A stretch of DNA of 57,506 nucleotides from Anaerolineales bacterium UBA5797 (GCA_002418205.1 DIDP01000063.1:30295-87800); one strand, 5' to 3'; shown: positions 8,504 through 17,086, counted from the stretch's first letter. The notes: generated by a model from the letters alone, not told the origin. Numbers and translations: made by a program.

Positions 8504-9289
8504 CTAACTGCTAGCGCCGCTGTAGCGTTTCAGACCAGCCTTCCAGAACAGGGAGGCGACGAGGAAACTGACGGCTGCAATGACCGCGAACATCAACACC
8601 TGCGGTGTGCCCAACTCCTGCCGCAATCCCTGGACAGGGATGGTCGTGGCGACGGCGATGGGAATGATGAACGTGACAATCACCTGAAGCCAGGGCGGAT
8701 ACACCGACACAGGATAGCGACCCGAATCCAATAATGCCTGCAGGATGGTGACATTGTTATCGAACTTGGTAAAGTAAAAGGTGAAGGCGATCATCACGAT
8801 CCACAGGCTGTAAATGACCACGGCGCCGGAGAGGGTCAACAGAATGAAGTTCAAGATGCTGAGAGGCGTGGCGACCTCGCCCGCCAGGTTAACGCCTATG
8901 ACGATCAGCACAATGGACAGGACCAAATCCCAGGTACGCCAGATGTTAATGCGCGAGAACGTGACGAGGAACATGCTGCTGACCGGCTGCAGGATGGTGT
9001 AATCCATCGAGCCGTCGCGGATGGACTGGTTGAACTTTTCGGTGTTGGGCCAGACCAGCGTCATCATCATGGTGTGGACGATCCGAAATACGCCGAGCAG
9101 TGCGATGAGTTCGCCGAAACCCCAGCCGCCGAGCGTATCCGTGTTGCTGAAAATGATGGACAAGCCCAGCAACTCCCAGCCGAGCCACATGATGTTGAGC
9201 AAAATATTGACAAGCGCGTCGGCGCGATAGGCGACCGCCATTTGAACATTGACCTTGAAAAGGGTGGAGATCAGTTTGAAGAAGTACAT
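8504..9289 (-). CDS. ABC-2 type transporter permease (DUF990-like), second subunit
   Basis: This is a 261-aa integral membrane protein with about six hydrophobic segments, starting MYFFKLISTLFKVNVQMAVAYRADALVN. The sequence RDGSMDYTILQPVSSMFLV lies after the second segment; this 'GSLDxxLLxP' type motif marks the ABC-2 subfamily PF06182 (DUF990). The ATG at 9289 is 1 nt past the stop of the partner permease, so the two are tightly coupled; the longer frame upstream is not needed. It should form a heterodimeric channel with the next protein, driven by the ATPase at 10092. The exported substrate is unknown. Confidence 0.85.
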   Translation of the reverse strand: MYFFKLISTLFKVNVQMAVAYRADALVNILLNIMWLGWELLGLSIIFSNTDTLGGWGFGELIALLGVFRIVHTMMMTLVWPNTEKFNQSIRDGSMDYTILQPVSSMFLVTFSRINIWRTWDLVLSIVLIVIGVNLAGEVATPLSILNFILLTLSGAVVIYSLWIVMIAFTFYFTKFDNNVTILQALLDSGRYPVSVYPPWLQVIVTFIIPIAVATTIPVQGLRQELGTPQVLMFAVIAAVSFLVASLFWKAGLKRYSGASS

Positions 9290-9290
9290 G

Positions 9291-10088
9291 CTACGCTCCC
9301 ACCGCGGAATAACGCTTGACACCCTCGCGCCAGACGAGGCGGAATACCATCAACGCGACTGCAAACCAGAGTATCCCTGTGATATATCCCTGAACAATTG
9401 CGTTTGTTGGAAGTTTGCCCTGAATGATCTGAATGGGGAGATACATGAATAACTGGAACGGCAGGAACCTTGCAATGTTCTGGATCACCTCGGGCATGAG
9501 TTGCAACGGGACGAATTGTCCCGCGAATAACAGGATCAAGGCGTAATAAAACTCATGGATGGAATATACCCGAGTCGTCCAGAATGCAAGTGAGGTGATC
9601 GTGCCGGAGAGCAGGTAGTTGATCATGTATCCAAGCAGGATGGCGGGGATTGAGAGCAGGATCCCGCTGATCGAAACGGAATCAAACTGCGGCTTGAAGA
9701 GAAGCACAAGCACGATCCAGATGGGGGTCAGCACGATCAGGTTCAACGTCTTGAAGGCGATATCGTTCACAAGAGTGCTCGTCAGCATCGGGTGGATCGG
9801 TTTGATCAATTCGCCGGAAAGTGTTCCGTCCTGCACTTTGTAGGCAAAGATATGGATGATGATGTTGCTCGTGAGCTGGTCCACGATCAGCAGGATCATA
9901 TAGTAGGTGATGAAATCGTTGGCGGTCAGTCCGCTTACATTACCATTGGCGGTGGCGATGCTCGTCCATACCGCCAGGTAGATGATGGGCGAGACCAGCC
10001 AGTAAAGGATGTACATGATGAGGTTGGCGCGGTACTGCCATTGCTCCGCCCAATTCACCTGCCAGAGTCGTTTGAAGATGGCTGGCAT
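9291..10088 (-). CDS. ABC-2 type transporter permease (DUF990-like), first subunit
   Basis: This is a 265-aa protein with six probable membrane helices. It begins MPAIFKRLWQVNWAEQWQYRANLIMYILYWLVSPIIYLAVW and contains KVQDGTLSGELIKPIHPML, the same subfamily motif (DG-L---L--P) as its neighbour. Homology to that neighbour is low but the topology matches, as expected for paired half-permeases. The gap to the ATPase stop upstream is 3 nt. The family includes exporters of small lipophilic compounds in actinobacteria; no substrate can be assigned here. Confidence 0.85.
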   Translation of the reverse strand: MPAIFKRLWQVNWAEQWQYRANLIMYILYWLVSPIIYLAVWTSIATANGNVSGLTANDFITYYMILLIVDQLTSNIIIHIFAYKVQDGTLSGELIKPIHPMLTSTLVNDIAFKTLNLIVLTPIWIVLVLLFKPQFDSVSISGILLSIPAILLGYMINYLLSGTITSLAFWTTRVYSIHEFYYALILLFAGQFVPLQLMPEVIQNIARFLPFQLFMYLPIQIIQGKLPTNAIVQGYITGILWFAVALMVFRLVWREGVKRYSAVGA

Positions 10089-10091
10089 AAA

Positions 10092-11069
10092 TTACTCGTT
10101 GAACGCCCGCTCGATCACATCCTCGATGGGCGGGTCGGTGATCGTGATGTCGTGAATGGGAAGATCGGACAGCATCCGCGATGTAACCTTGGTGACATCT
10201 CCGGCTTTGACCCGGATGTAATGCTTCTCCGCGTCTTCCTCATTTTGAACTGGTTCGCCATACCGGGAGAGGTCAAACCCGTTTGATTTTGCCAGCATGA
10301 CGCCGATCAGTTTAAACGGAGCGATGCGCCGCGAGAGGTTGCCGATGCCTCCGTCGTATTTGAGTTGTCCTTGATGGATGATGATGATGCGTTCACACAA
10401 CGCTGTGACATCTGCCATGTAGTGACTCGTAAGCAAGATCGTTGCTCCGGTACGCCTGTTGTATTCGCGCAGGAACTCCCGGATGCGCGCCTGCCCTGAG
10501 ATGTCCAAGCCGATGGTCGGCTCGTCGAGGAACAATACCTTTGGGCGATGGAGAAGCCCTGCCGCGATCTCACATTTCATGCGCTCGCCGAGAGATAGAT
10601 TGCGGACAGGTTTTTTCATCAACGGTGCGAGTTCGAGAAGCTCATCGAGTTCTTTGTATGTCTTCCTGTACTCGTCATCGGGGATGCGATAGATTGCCTG
10701 CGCAAGCAGAAACGAATCCGCGGCGGGAATGTCCCATGAAAGACGGTTGCGCTGTCCCATCACGAGAGTCATCGAGCGCAGGTAATCGGTCTTGAGTTCC
10801 CAGGGCGTGAAGCCAAGGACATTCGCTTTGCCGCCTGTGGGGTGGAGCAAGCCTGAGAGCATTTTGAGCGTGGTAGTCTTGCCTGCGCCGTTGGGTCCGA
10901 GGAAGCCGACAACCTCTCCCTGCGCGATGCTGAAGGAGACCTCCTGCACGGCTTTAACATCCTTGTACCTGCGTTTGAAGAAACTGCGCACCGCCGCGCC
11001 GAATCCGCCCTCGCGTTCGGGAACTTTGTAGGTTTTGCTCAATTGTTCAACAATAATGGTTGGTGACAT
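10092..11069 (-). CDS. ABC transporter ATP-binding protein (ABC-2 exporter)
   Basis: This is a 325-aa ATPase with a Walker A GPNGAGKTTT, signature LSLGERMKCEIA, Walker B VLFLDEPTIGLD and switch TSHYM. The signature is LSLGER rather than LSGGQ, which is usual for the group paired with DUF990 permeases. The insertion RSFFKRRYKDVKAV before the Walker A is also typical. The C-terminal 90 residues form the accessory domain common in drug-type exporters. It is the first gene of the three-gene exporter operon (ATPase, permease, permease), with 3 and 1 nt between genes. Confidence 0.92.
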   Translation of the reverse strand: MSPTIIVEQLSKTYKVPEREGGFGAAVRSFFKRRYKDVKAVQEVSFSIAQGEVVGFLGPNGAGKTTTLKMLSGLLHPTGGKANVLGFTPWELKTDYLRSMTLVMGQRNRLSWDIPAADSFLLAQAIYRIPDDEYRKTYKELDELLELAPLMKKPVRNLSLGERMKCEIAAGLLHRPKVLFLDEPTIGLDISGQARIREFLREYNRRTGATILLTSHYMADVTALCERIIIIHQGQLKYDGGIGNLSRRIAPFKLIGVMLAKSNGFDLSRYGEPVQNEEDAEKHYIRVKAGDVTKVTSRMLSDLPIHDITITDPPIEDVIERAFNE

Positions 11070-11285
11070 GATCTCTCCTGCAAGGAATAGATTTTATCAT
11101 TTTTAGAACAAAGGTGCTAGAGAGAGTTTTGTCATTGCAATCGGTGATCACGTGGGGTGGAATGCCGCGACATAATATCCCATTCATAGAGGATCGCACC
11201 ATCGCTTACGGAGTCCACACAGAAGGTAATCGGGAACATTTCACATTCGATGGCGTCCATTAAGAAGCGAAGATAGGAGATATTT
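11070..11285. other. Intergenic region with possible gene remnant
   Basis: This is divergent spacing between the exporter operon and the META lipoprotein. A plus-strand frame from 11162 (ATG) to 11263 (TAA) reads MPRHNIPFIEDRTIAYGVHT and on to EHFTFDGVH. It looks protein-like, and upstream codons stay open for a few residues, but it is too short to name. It may be a remnant or chance. Confidence 0.2.
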
Positions 11286-11693
11286 ATGAAAAATATTATG
11301 ACTGGATTATTGATTTTGCTGGCATTAGCCGCCTGTGCTGGCGGACCATCAGCATCCATTCAGGGAGGCTGGAGACTGGTTTCGTACGGTCCCCCTTCAA
11401 ATCAAACTCCTGTAGTCCCGGATGTTGATACTTCGATCGAATTCGATTCCGAGGGCAGGATGAGCGGCAATGTGGGCTGTAACGGCTTCGGCGGGGAGTA
11501 TAAAGTGGATGGCGATACGATTACATTCGACCAGGTCGTTTCGACGATGATGTTCTGTGAGGGTCCCGTGGGCGAGCAGGAATTGGGGACGCTGGCTGTG
11601 CTGCAAAAATCCGCGGCGTTTATGCTCGAAGGTGATACTTTGAAGATCACCTCCGCGGATGGGAATTCCGTGATTGTGCTGGAACGGAAATAG
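11286..11693 (+). CDS. META-domain lipoprotein (HslJ-like)
   Basis: This is a 135-aa small lipoprotein. The signal peptide MKNIMTGLLILLALAAC has a lipobox LAAC with Cys at 17. A single META domain follows: GGWRLVSYGPP, then MSGNVGCNGFGGEYKVDGDTI, then a methionine-rich block STMMFCEGPVGEQE. The GCNxFGGxY and TxMxC blocks with two cysteines are diagnostic of the family (HslJ in E. coli). Function is poorly known and linked to envelope or heat-inducible stress. The ATG is preceded by AGGAG. A strong hairpin terminator follows. Confidence 0.85.
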   Translation: MKNIMTGLLILLALAACAGGPSASIQGGWRLVSYGPPSNQTPVVPDVDTSIEFDSEGRMSGNVGCNGFGGEYKVDGDTITFDQVVSTMMFCEGPVGEQELGTLAVLQKSAAFMLEGDTLKITSADGNSVIVLERK

Positions 11694-11700
11694 ATCGATA

Positions 11701-11732
11701 AAAGAGCCGGAGATGAAAAGTCCCGGCTCTTT
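11701..11732. terminator. Bidirectional intrinsic terminator
   Basis: The stem AAAGAGCCGG (11701-11710) pairs with CCGGCTCTTT (11723-11732) around a 12-nt loop. The flanking A and T runs let it serve both the META gene and convergent kynU. Confidence 0.8.
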
Positions 11733-11736
11733 GTGT

Positions 11737-13029
11737 TTAAGTTACAGTCAACTTTTGTTTGGGGTATTTCTCTTGGCGCTTTTCTTCGATCACGCGTTTG
11801 ATCCTATCGAAGCCCTCTCGTATCTCGACGAAGGAAGTATAGAGCGATGAAAAGCCGAGGCGGATGTTATCGGGTGCGCGGAAGTCGGGGATGACGTTCA
11901 TTTCCTCGATGAGGGCACGATTGATGCGGTAGCCATCCGCGTGGCGGATGGAGATATGCGAGCCGCGTTGGGCGGAGTCCCGCGGGGAACCGAGGGAAAA
12001 GCCCAATGGGGCGAGCCAGGTATCGGTTAAGAAAGAGGCGTAGCCCGTCATCAAAATGGATTTGGCGCGGATGGCGTCCATGCCTACGTTGAGAGTCGGT
12101 TCGAGGGCGGCTTCCATTGTGAGCAGGGAGAGCATCGGTTGTGTGCCAACGAGGAATCTTTGCGCTCCGGGCGCGGGTTTGTAGTCGAGGTCAAAGTCGA
12201 AGGGATTCTTTTGCCCCCACCAGCCCCATATGGGCGAGGTCAGTTTGTCTTGAATCTTTTCGTTGACGTAGAGGAAGCCGGGCGCGCCGGGACCGCCATT
12301 GAGGTATTTGTAGGTGCAGCCGATGGCGAAGTCGGCGTTGCAGTCATCGAGGCGGACCGGGACGGAACCAACGGAGTGGCTGAGGTCCCAGAGGACGAGC
12401 GTGCCTTTGGCGTGGGCGAGTTCGGTGATGCGCTGCATGTCGTAGAGGTAGCCGCTTTTGAAGACGACATGCGAGAGGGTGACGAGGGCAGTGTTTTCAT
12501 TAATGGTGGATTCGAGTGCGGCGATGTCGGGGGTGATGTCATCGTCGGTGGCACCGATGCGGATGATCTCATGGTCTCGACTGCCTGCGTCTCGACCATC
12601 AAGTAATGTAGATATACCTTGGAGAATATAAAGATCGGATGGGAAGTTGAAAGTATCTGTGATGATTCTTTTTCTGTTTGGTTGCAATGTGAGTGCGGAT
12701 GTGGCGAGTTTGAAGAGGTTGAGGGAGACCGTGTCGCTGACGAGCGTTTGACCTGGCGCGGCGCCGATGAGTCCCCCAATCTTGTCCCCGACGCGGGCAG
12801 GCGCTTCCCACCAGCCCTTGTTCCAGCCGCGGATTAAGTCTTGTCCCCATTCTTCTTCTACAACTTGTTTTGCTTTCTCTTGCGCGACCTTGGGCATGCG
12901 ACCGAGGGAGTTGCCATCGAGGTAGATGAGGTCCGGGTCGGTGATGACGAATTCCTCGCGGTAGGAGGCGAGAGGGTCCTGGGAGTCGAGTTGTTGGGCG
13001 AAGGAGAGGGAGGGGGAGAAGTTGGTCAT
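11737..13029 (-). CDS. kynU: Kynureninase
   Basis: This is a 430-aa PLP enzyme of fold type I that cleaves L-kynurenine to anthranilate and alanine. It has the family start DPLASYREEFVI...IYLDGNSLGRMP, the pocket block DTFNFPSDLYILQG, the aspartate block LVLWDLSHSVGSVPV, and the PLP-lysine site GCTYKYLNGGPGAPGFLYV (Lys in TYKY). The length is normal (about 400-430). No tryptophan dioxygenase, formamidase or 3-hydroxyanthranilate gene is nearby, so it is isolated from the rest of the pathway here. The start region upstream is filled with repeat DNA. Confidence 0.93.
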   Translation of the reverse strand: MTNFSPSLSFAQQLDSQDPLASYREEFVITDPDLIYLDGNSLGRMPKVAQEKAKQVVEEEWGQDLIRGWNKGWWEAPARVGDKIGGLIGAAPGQTLVSDTVSLNLFKLATSALTLQPNRKRIITDTFNFPSDLYILQGISTLLDGRDAGSRDHEIIRIGATDDDITPDIAALESTINENTALVTLSHVVFKSGYLYDMQRITELAHAKGTLVLWDLSHSVGSVPVRLDDCNADFAIGCTYKYLNGGPGAPGFLYVNEKIQDKLTSPIWGWWGQKNPFDFDLDYKPAPGAQRFLVGTQPMLSLLTMEAALEPTLNVGMDAIRAKSILMTGYASFLTDTWLAPLGFSLGSPRDSAQRGSHISIRHADGYRINRALIEEMNVIPDFRAPDNIRLGFSSLYTSFVEIREGFDRIKRVIEEKRQEKYPKQKLTVT

Positions 13030-13038
13030 ATTATATTT

Positions 13039-13066
13039 TTACCACGAAGGGCACAAAGGACACCAA
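13039..13066. repeat. Short dispersed repeat (ACCACGAAGG-GCACAAAGGACAC type)
   Basis: The tandem-like purine-rich sequence (accacgaagg, gcacaaagg, acaccaag) directly upstream of kynU matches a dispersed motif I know from many environmental genomes. Only one copy is visible in this window. Confidence 0.35.
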
Positions 13067-13162
13067 GCTTTAGAGCGGACCGGTGGCTGAGTAGTGGCGT
13101 TGTTCGTTGCGCCACGTATTGAAACCACAGATTTCAACCCAGTTCTATGTTTTGTTACTTAC

Positions 13163-13241
13163 CTGCTGGTTTCGATACGGCGGTTGCGCTTCCCCTTCGC
13201 TATCGCTCCGCTCAGCGCGATGCCGCCTACTCAACCAGCAG
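13163..13241. repeat. Family-C palindromic repeat, overlaps 3' end of GMC gene
   Basis: The outer arms CTGCTGGTT (13163-13171) and AACCAGCAG (13233-13241) enclose TTCGATACGGCGG and CCGCCTACTC. It belongs to the same family as the pair at 46255-46371 (GGTCGAGTAG / TATCGAGACC). It supplies the TGA stop and last codons of the GMC oxidoreductase gene. Confidence 0.7.
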
Positions 13242-14868
13242 ACTTACCTTGTATCTTGCTCATCGCATATTCCGCCAGGGCAGTGATTGTCAGTGATGGA
13301 TTGACACCGGGATTGGCGGGCATGACGGAACCGTCCACGATGTATAAGCCGGGGTAGTTGAAGGCTTCAAAGTTTAGATCGATCACGCCTTCGTGGTCGT
13401 TCCTCCCAAACGGGACGCCGCCCATTAAGTGCGCCGTGGTCGGGAAGTTGAAGAGGCTGTCGGTGAAGGCGGCTTGCGGGATGCCGTTCATTTTTTGCGC
13501 CAGCCTGCGGGTGACGTAGTTCCCGACCGCGATCTGTTTGGGCGGCGGGTTCTCCAGGTCGGGCTTGATAACCAATCCCTTGCGGAAGAGCGTGAACAGG
13601 TTCCGTCCGAGGCGGATGTGCGTGAGGTTTTCATCCACCTGCATGACGAGCAGGATGGTCGTAAATTTTGCCCAACGGGAGAAGAACTTGGCGTAGAGGA
13701 AATCGACCGGATGGCGCAGCACCTCCCAGATCGTTTTCAAAGAGCGGACAAATGCCGAATTGCCTTTTACGTGCGGCGCGGTCAGGAGGCGGATGAAGGA
13801 TGAGCCATCGGGGTAGCGGACCGGTTCGATGCGCGTGATCTCGTCCGCCTGAAAGATGGATGTGATGGCGATGCCCTTCGAGTGGTCGATGTATTTGTCG
13901 CGCGTCGTCACGCCCATGATGTTTTCGCTGTTCGTGCGGACGTTGTCGCCGAGTTTTGCAGAAATCTTTGGCAATGATCTCGTGATGTCGCGGCAGCGGA
14001 AGAGCAATTCCATCGTTCCCAAGGCGCCCGCGGCAACGATGACATTTCGGGCATGGACGGTTTGTCGTTTTGCAAACGGGTTGGTGGAGGAACGATAATG
14101 CACTTCATAACGCTCCCTCACCTCTTGCCCCTCTCCCTCAGGGAGAGGGGTTGGGGTGAGGGGATGAAGCAGTTTGATATCCATCACCTTGGCTTCCCCG
14201 ATGATCTGCGCGCCGTTCTTTTCCGCGAAATACAGATAATTTTTTGTGAGCGTATTTTTGGCGTTGTACCGACAGCCGACCATGCATCCGCCGCAGTGAT
14301 TGCACCCCGCGCGGACGGGTCCCGCGCCGCCGAAATATGGATCAGCCACGATCTGCCCTTCCTGCTCCGGGTCGCCGAAGAAGACGCCGACCTCGGTAGG
14401 GCGAAAGGTATCGCCCTTGCCGAGTTCGTCCGCGATGTCCTGCATCTTTTCATCGGAAAACCACAACCTGGGATTTGGCGTGACGCCCAACATGCAGCGC
14501 GCGGTCTCGTAGTGAGGCTGGAGCAGGGACTTCCAGTCTGCGAGGTGTTTCCAGGCGGGAGATTGAAAGAGGCGTTCGTCCGGCTCCATCAACACGTTGG
14601 CATAGGTGAGGCTTCCGCCACCAACGCCGCTTCCATGCAACGCGAGTTGACCGTTGAGGAAGGTCATCTGGAAGATGCCAAAGCATCGCAGTGCGGGAAG
14701 CCAGAGGAATTTGGGGAGGTTCCAGTTCGTCTTTGGAAGGTCGTGATCTTCGAATCGTTTGCCGCGTTCGAGCACGAGAACGGAGTATCCCTTTTCGGTC
14801 AATCGCATGGCAGATACACTTCCCCCGAAGCCGGAGCCGATAATTATGTAATCGTAGATGTGGGTCAT
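13231..14868 (-). CDS. GMC-family oxidoreductase (cholesterol-oxidase-like)
   Basis: This is a 545-aa FAD enzyme. The nucleotide-binding start YDYIIIGSGFGGSVSAMRL is followed by HGSGVGGGSLTYANV. The C-terminal GMC block is HLMGGVPFGRN..., then GLYIVDGSVMPANPGVNPSLTITALAEYAM. A four-cysteine cluster CNHCGGCMVGCRYNAKNT (about residues 189-206) is typical of the ChoD-like bacterial branch. Residues 235-253 (LLHPLTPTPLPEGEGQEVRE) come from a palindromic repeat inserted in frame. The start is ATG at 14868; a TTG four codons earlier is weaker. The substrate, probably a sterol or other alcohol, is not known. Confidence 0.85.
   Translation of the reverse strand: MTHIYDYIIIGSGFGGSVSAMRLTEKGYSVLVLERGKRFEDHDLPKTNWNLPKFLWLPALRCFGIFQMTFLNGQLALHGSGVGGGSLTYANVLMEPDERLFQSPAWKHLADWKSLLQPHYETARCMLGVTPNPRLWFSDEKMQDIADELGKGDTFRPTEVGVFFGDPEQEGQIVADPYFGGAGPVRAGCNHCGGCMVGCRYNAKNTLTKNYLYFAEKNGAQIIGEAKVMDIKLLHPLTPTPLPEGEGQEVRERYEVHYRSSTNPFAKRQTVHARNVIVAAGALGTMELLFRCRDITRSLPKISAKLGDNVRTNSENIMGVTTRDKYIDHSKGIAITSIFQADEITRIEPVRYPDGSSFIRLLTAPHVKGNSAFVRSLKTIWEVLRHPVDFLYAKFFSRWAKFTTILLVMQVDENLTHIRLGRNLFTLFRKGLVIKPDLENPPPKQIAVGNYVTRRLAQKMNGIPQAAFTDSLFNFPTTAHLMGGVPFGRNDHEGVIDLNFEAFNYPGLYIVDGSVMPANPGVNPSLTITALAEYAMSKIQGKSAG
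14115..14163. repeat. Family-B palindromic repeat inserted in frame in the GMC gene
   Basis: The inverted repeat has outer arms CCCTCACC and GGGGTGAGGG and inner arms CCCCTCTCCC and GGGAGAGGGG. On the minus strand it encodes LTPTPLPEGEG, the well-known translated form of this repeat. The frame is not broken. Confidence 0.8.
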
Positions 14869-14927
14869 ATGACTTGTCAACGAAAGGTGCCAGTCAACCG
14901 CAAACTACCGGCTGCCTAGTTACAGGC

Positions 14928-15305
14928 CTAATATTTCTTTTCGGTGTAATTCACGTCTTCCAAACCGTTGAAATGCTCGTCCTGTGTCCAAAGCGTGGCG
15001 TTGTTGGCGCGGGCGGTGGCAAGGATGGTGCTGTCTGCAAGTGCCAGTTTGAATTCGCGCGAGATTTTTGCGGCATTCAAGGCAAGTTGACGGTTGAGAT
15101 CAACGACCTGTCCCAACGACATGACGCCGATTGCCTGCAAGGCTTCATCTTCGCTCACAAGATCCGACAGGCGTTTGAACACTTCGAAAATACAAATGGT
15201 TGGCACGATCAACTGGTCGGTTTTTTCAATGGGCGGCGCGAAAAAACCAGCGTTTTTTCCTTCACCGAAATATTCCAGCCAGCCCGATGAGTCCACGATG
15301 TTCAT
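14928..15305 (-). CDS. vapC: VapC-type PIN-domain ribonuclease toxin
   Basis: This is a 125-aa PIN domain. The acidic metal-binding residues sit where expected: Asp5 (MNIVDSSGWLEYF), Glu41 (CIFEVFKR), Asp91 (LALADSTILATAR) and Asp109 (LWTQDEHF). Family members cut tRNA or rRNA when released from their antitoxin. The ATG lies 2 nt past the stop of the AbrB-type antitoxin gene, the standard antitoxin-first order. The C-terminus ends KKY. Length matches the family (about 130 aa). Confidence 0.9.
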   Translation of the reverse strand: MNIVDSSGWLEYFGEGKNAGFFAPPIEKTDQLIVPTICIFEVFKRLSDLVSEDEALQAIGVMSLGQVVDLNRQLALNAAKISREFKLALADSTILATARANNATLWTQDEHFNGLEDVNYTEKKY

Positions 15306-15307
15306 TT

Positions 15308-15520
15308 TTATCGTTCCTCATCAACTTCTTCGCGTTGCACATCGGTGTCGATTCCCTTGAGCATCCCGCGCGCCTGTTTGATGGAAGGGACAATGACGAC
15401 ATGCAGCACATTGTTGTAGGGGACGAACATGATCTTCTGCCCCGGTCTTAAATTGAATTGTTCCCGCACTTCCCTCGGGATGACAACCTGATACTTCGAA
15501 GAAATTGTGACCGCTTCCAT
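15308..15520 (-). CDS. vapB: AbrB/SpoVT-type antitoxin (VapB)
   Basis: This is a 70-aa DNA-binding antitoxin with a swapped-hairpin AbrB domain at residues 1-45: MEAVTISSKYQVVIPREVREQFNLRPGQKIMFVP. The acidic tail (KGIDTDVQREEVDEER) is where toxin binding occurs in related VapB proteins. The Shine-Dalgarno AAGGAG lies 10 nt upstream of the ATG. It is first in the vapBC operon and probably represses its own promoter with VapC. Confidence 0.9.
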   Translation of the reverse strand: MEAVTISSKYQVVIPREVREQFNLRPGQKIMFVPYNNVLHVVIVPSIKQARGMLKGIDTDVQREEVDEER

Positions 15521-15544
15521 TGTTTTACTTCTCCTTATCGAACA

Positions 15545-15572
15545 AAAAGTGTAAAACGATTATACCACTTTT
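15545..15572. promoter_or_regulatory. Inverted repeat upstream of vapBC, possible operator
   Basis: AAAAGTG (15545-15551) and CACTTTT (15566-15572) form an inverted repeat 25 nt upstream of vapB. Position and symmetry fit an AbrB-type operator. The rest of the gap to der (15573-15715) shows nothing I can name. Confidence 0.4.
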
Positions 15573-15715
15573 GGAGAAGAGGGATGAATTCCTTGTTTAT
15601 CGAAACGGACATACATCCTGCAGCGCATCGATATGACTCTGCGCGCCGTGATAGTCACTTCCCAGTTACAATCTTCAATTCCTAAATCATCCACTTCTCA
15701 ATCACTTTCTTCTTT

Positions 15716-17086
15716 CTACTTCTCCCTCCGCCCCTTCGTCACGATCCGGATCGGCGTCCCCAAAAATCCATACTCGGCGCGGATCTGATTCTCCAAATAT
15801 CTCAAATATGTGAAGTGCATCAACTTCGGATCATTCACATAGATCATGAACGTGGGCGGATCGCTTCTCACCTGTGTGCCATAGAACATTTTCAATTGTC
15901 GTCCGGCATGGGTGGGGTGCGGATGTGCGTCCTGCGCCTTGTGGATGACTTCGTTGATCCTGGAGGTCGTCAATCGCGCCAGCCGCTCCTCCTGCACGCG
16001 CAGCGCCATCGGCAACACCTGATCCACGCGCTGACCGGTCTTGGCAGAGATGAACAACAACGGCACGTAGTCCATGAAGTTCAAATCGGCGCGGATCTTG
16101 CGCGTGAACTCCTCCATCGTGAACGAATCCTTTTCGACCGCGTCCCATTTATTGACGATCACCACGCACGACTTCCATTGCTCAAGAATGAACCCCGCGA
16201 TGTGCGCATCCTGCGACGTGATTCCCGTCGTCGCGTCGATCATCAGCAACGCAACATCGGCTCGTTCGATCGCCTTGAACGAACGCAGCACGCTGAACTG
16301 CTCCACGCCCGGTTCGATCTTGCCGCGCTTGCGGATGCCTGCCGTATCGATCAACGTCACTTCCAGGCCGTTCACTTCGATCTTCGTATCGGTCGCATCG
16401 CGCGTCGTTCCGGGGATCGGGCTTACAATGGCGCGTTCCTCGCCGACCAACTTGTTGAGCAGACTCGACTTCCCCGCGTTCGGCTTGCCGACGATCGCGA
16501 TCTTGATGCTCTCATCTTCCTCCTCCGCTTCCTCCTCAGGGAAGGCTGCCACCAATATATCGAGCAGATCGCCCGTGTTCGTCCCATGCGCAGCGGAGAT
16601 TGCAATGGGCTCGCCGAGTCCCAACTCGTAGAACTGAGTCGCGTTGTCGCGCCGTTCCTTCGATTCACATTTATTCACCACGACAAAGATCGGCGGATAA
16701 AAGGATCCGTCCTCCATTTTCATTTGTGACCGGCGGAGGATGTTTGCCACTTCGAGATCGGGCGCGGTCACACCCGCCTCCCCGTCATTGACGAAGAGGA
16801 TCGCGTCCGCTTCACGGATCGCCACCTGCGCCTGTGACTTGATCTCCTCGATGAAATCCGCAGAGCCGATCGAAAGCGGAGTCTTGCCGCCGTGGGTCGG
16901 ATCGATGCCGCCGGTGTCCACCACATGAAACGCGCGTCCGTTCCATTCTGATTCGCCGAAGAGACGGTCGCGCGTGGTGCCGGGCGTATCGTCCACGATC
17001 GCCATACGTTCACCGACGAGGCGGTTGAACAGGGTTGATTTTCCAACGTTGGGTCTGCCAACGAGCGCTACGATGGGTTTGCTCAT
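15716..17086 (-). CDS. der: Ribosome-associated GTPase Der (EngA)
   Basis: This is a 456-aa protein with two tandem GTPase domains and a C-terminal KH-like domain, needed for 50S assembly. The first domain has GRPNVGKSTLFNRL, then DTPGTTRDR, then DTGGI. The second has GKPNAGKSSLLNKL, then PGTTRDA, then DTAGI and NKWDAVEK. The guanine-specificity motif of domain 1 reads NKCE instead of NKxD. The KH-like tail (IRAEYGFLGTPIRIVTKGRREK) is complete. Length is normal. Confidence 0.95.
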   Translation of the reverse strand: MSKPIVALVGRPNVGKSTLFNRLVGERMAIVDDTPGTTRDRLFGESEWNGRAFHVVDTGGIDPTHGGKTPLSIGSADFIEEIKSQAQVAIREADAILFVNDGEAGVTAPDLEVANILRRSQMKMEDGSFYPPIFVVVNKCESKERRDNATQFYELGLGEPIAISAAHGTNTGDLLDILVAAFPEEEAEEEDESIKIAIVGKPNAGKSSLLNKLVGEERAIVSPIPGTTRDATDTKIEVNGLEVTLIDTAGIRKRGKIEPGVEQFSVLRSFKAIERADVALLMIDATTGITSQDAHIAGFILEQWKSCVVIVNKWDAVEKDSFTMEEFTRKIRADLNFMDYVPLLFISAKTGQRVDQVLPMALRVQEERLARLTTSRINEVIHKAQDAHPHPTHAGRQLKMFYGTQVRSDPPTFMIYVNDPKLMHFTYLRYLENQIRAEYGFLGTPIRIVTKGRREK

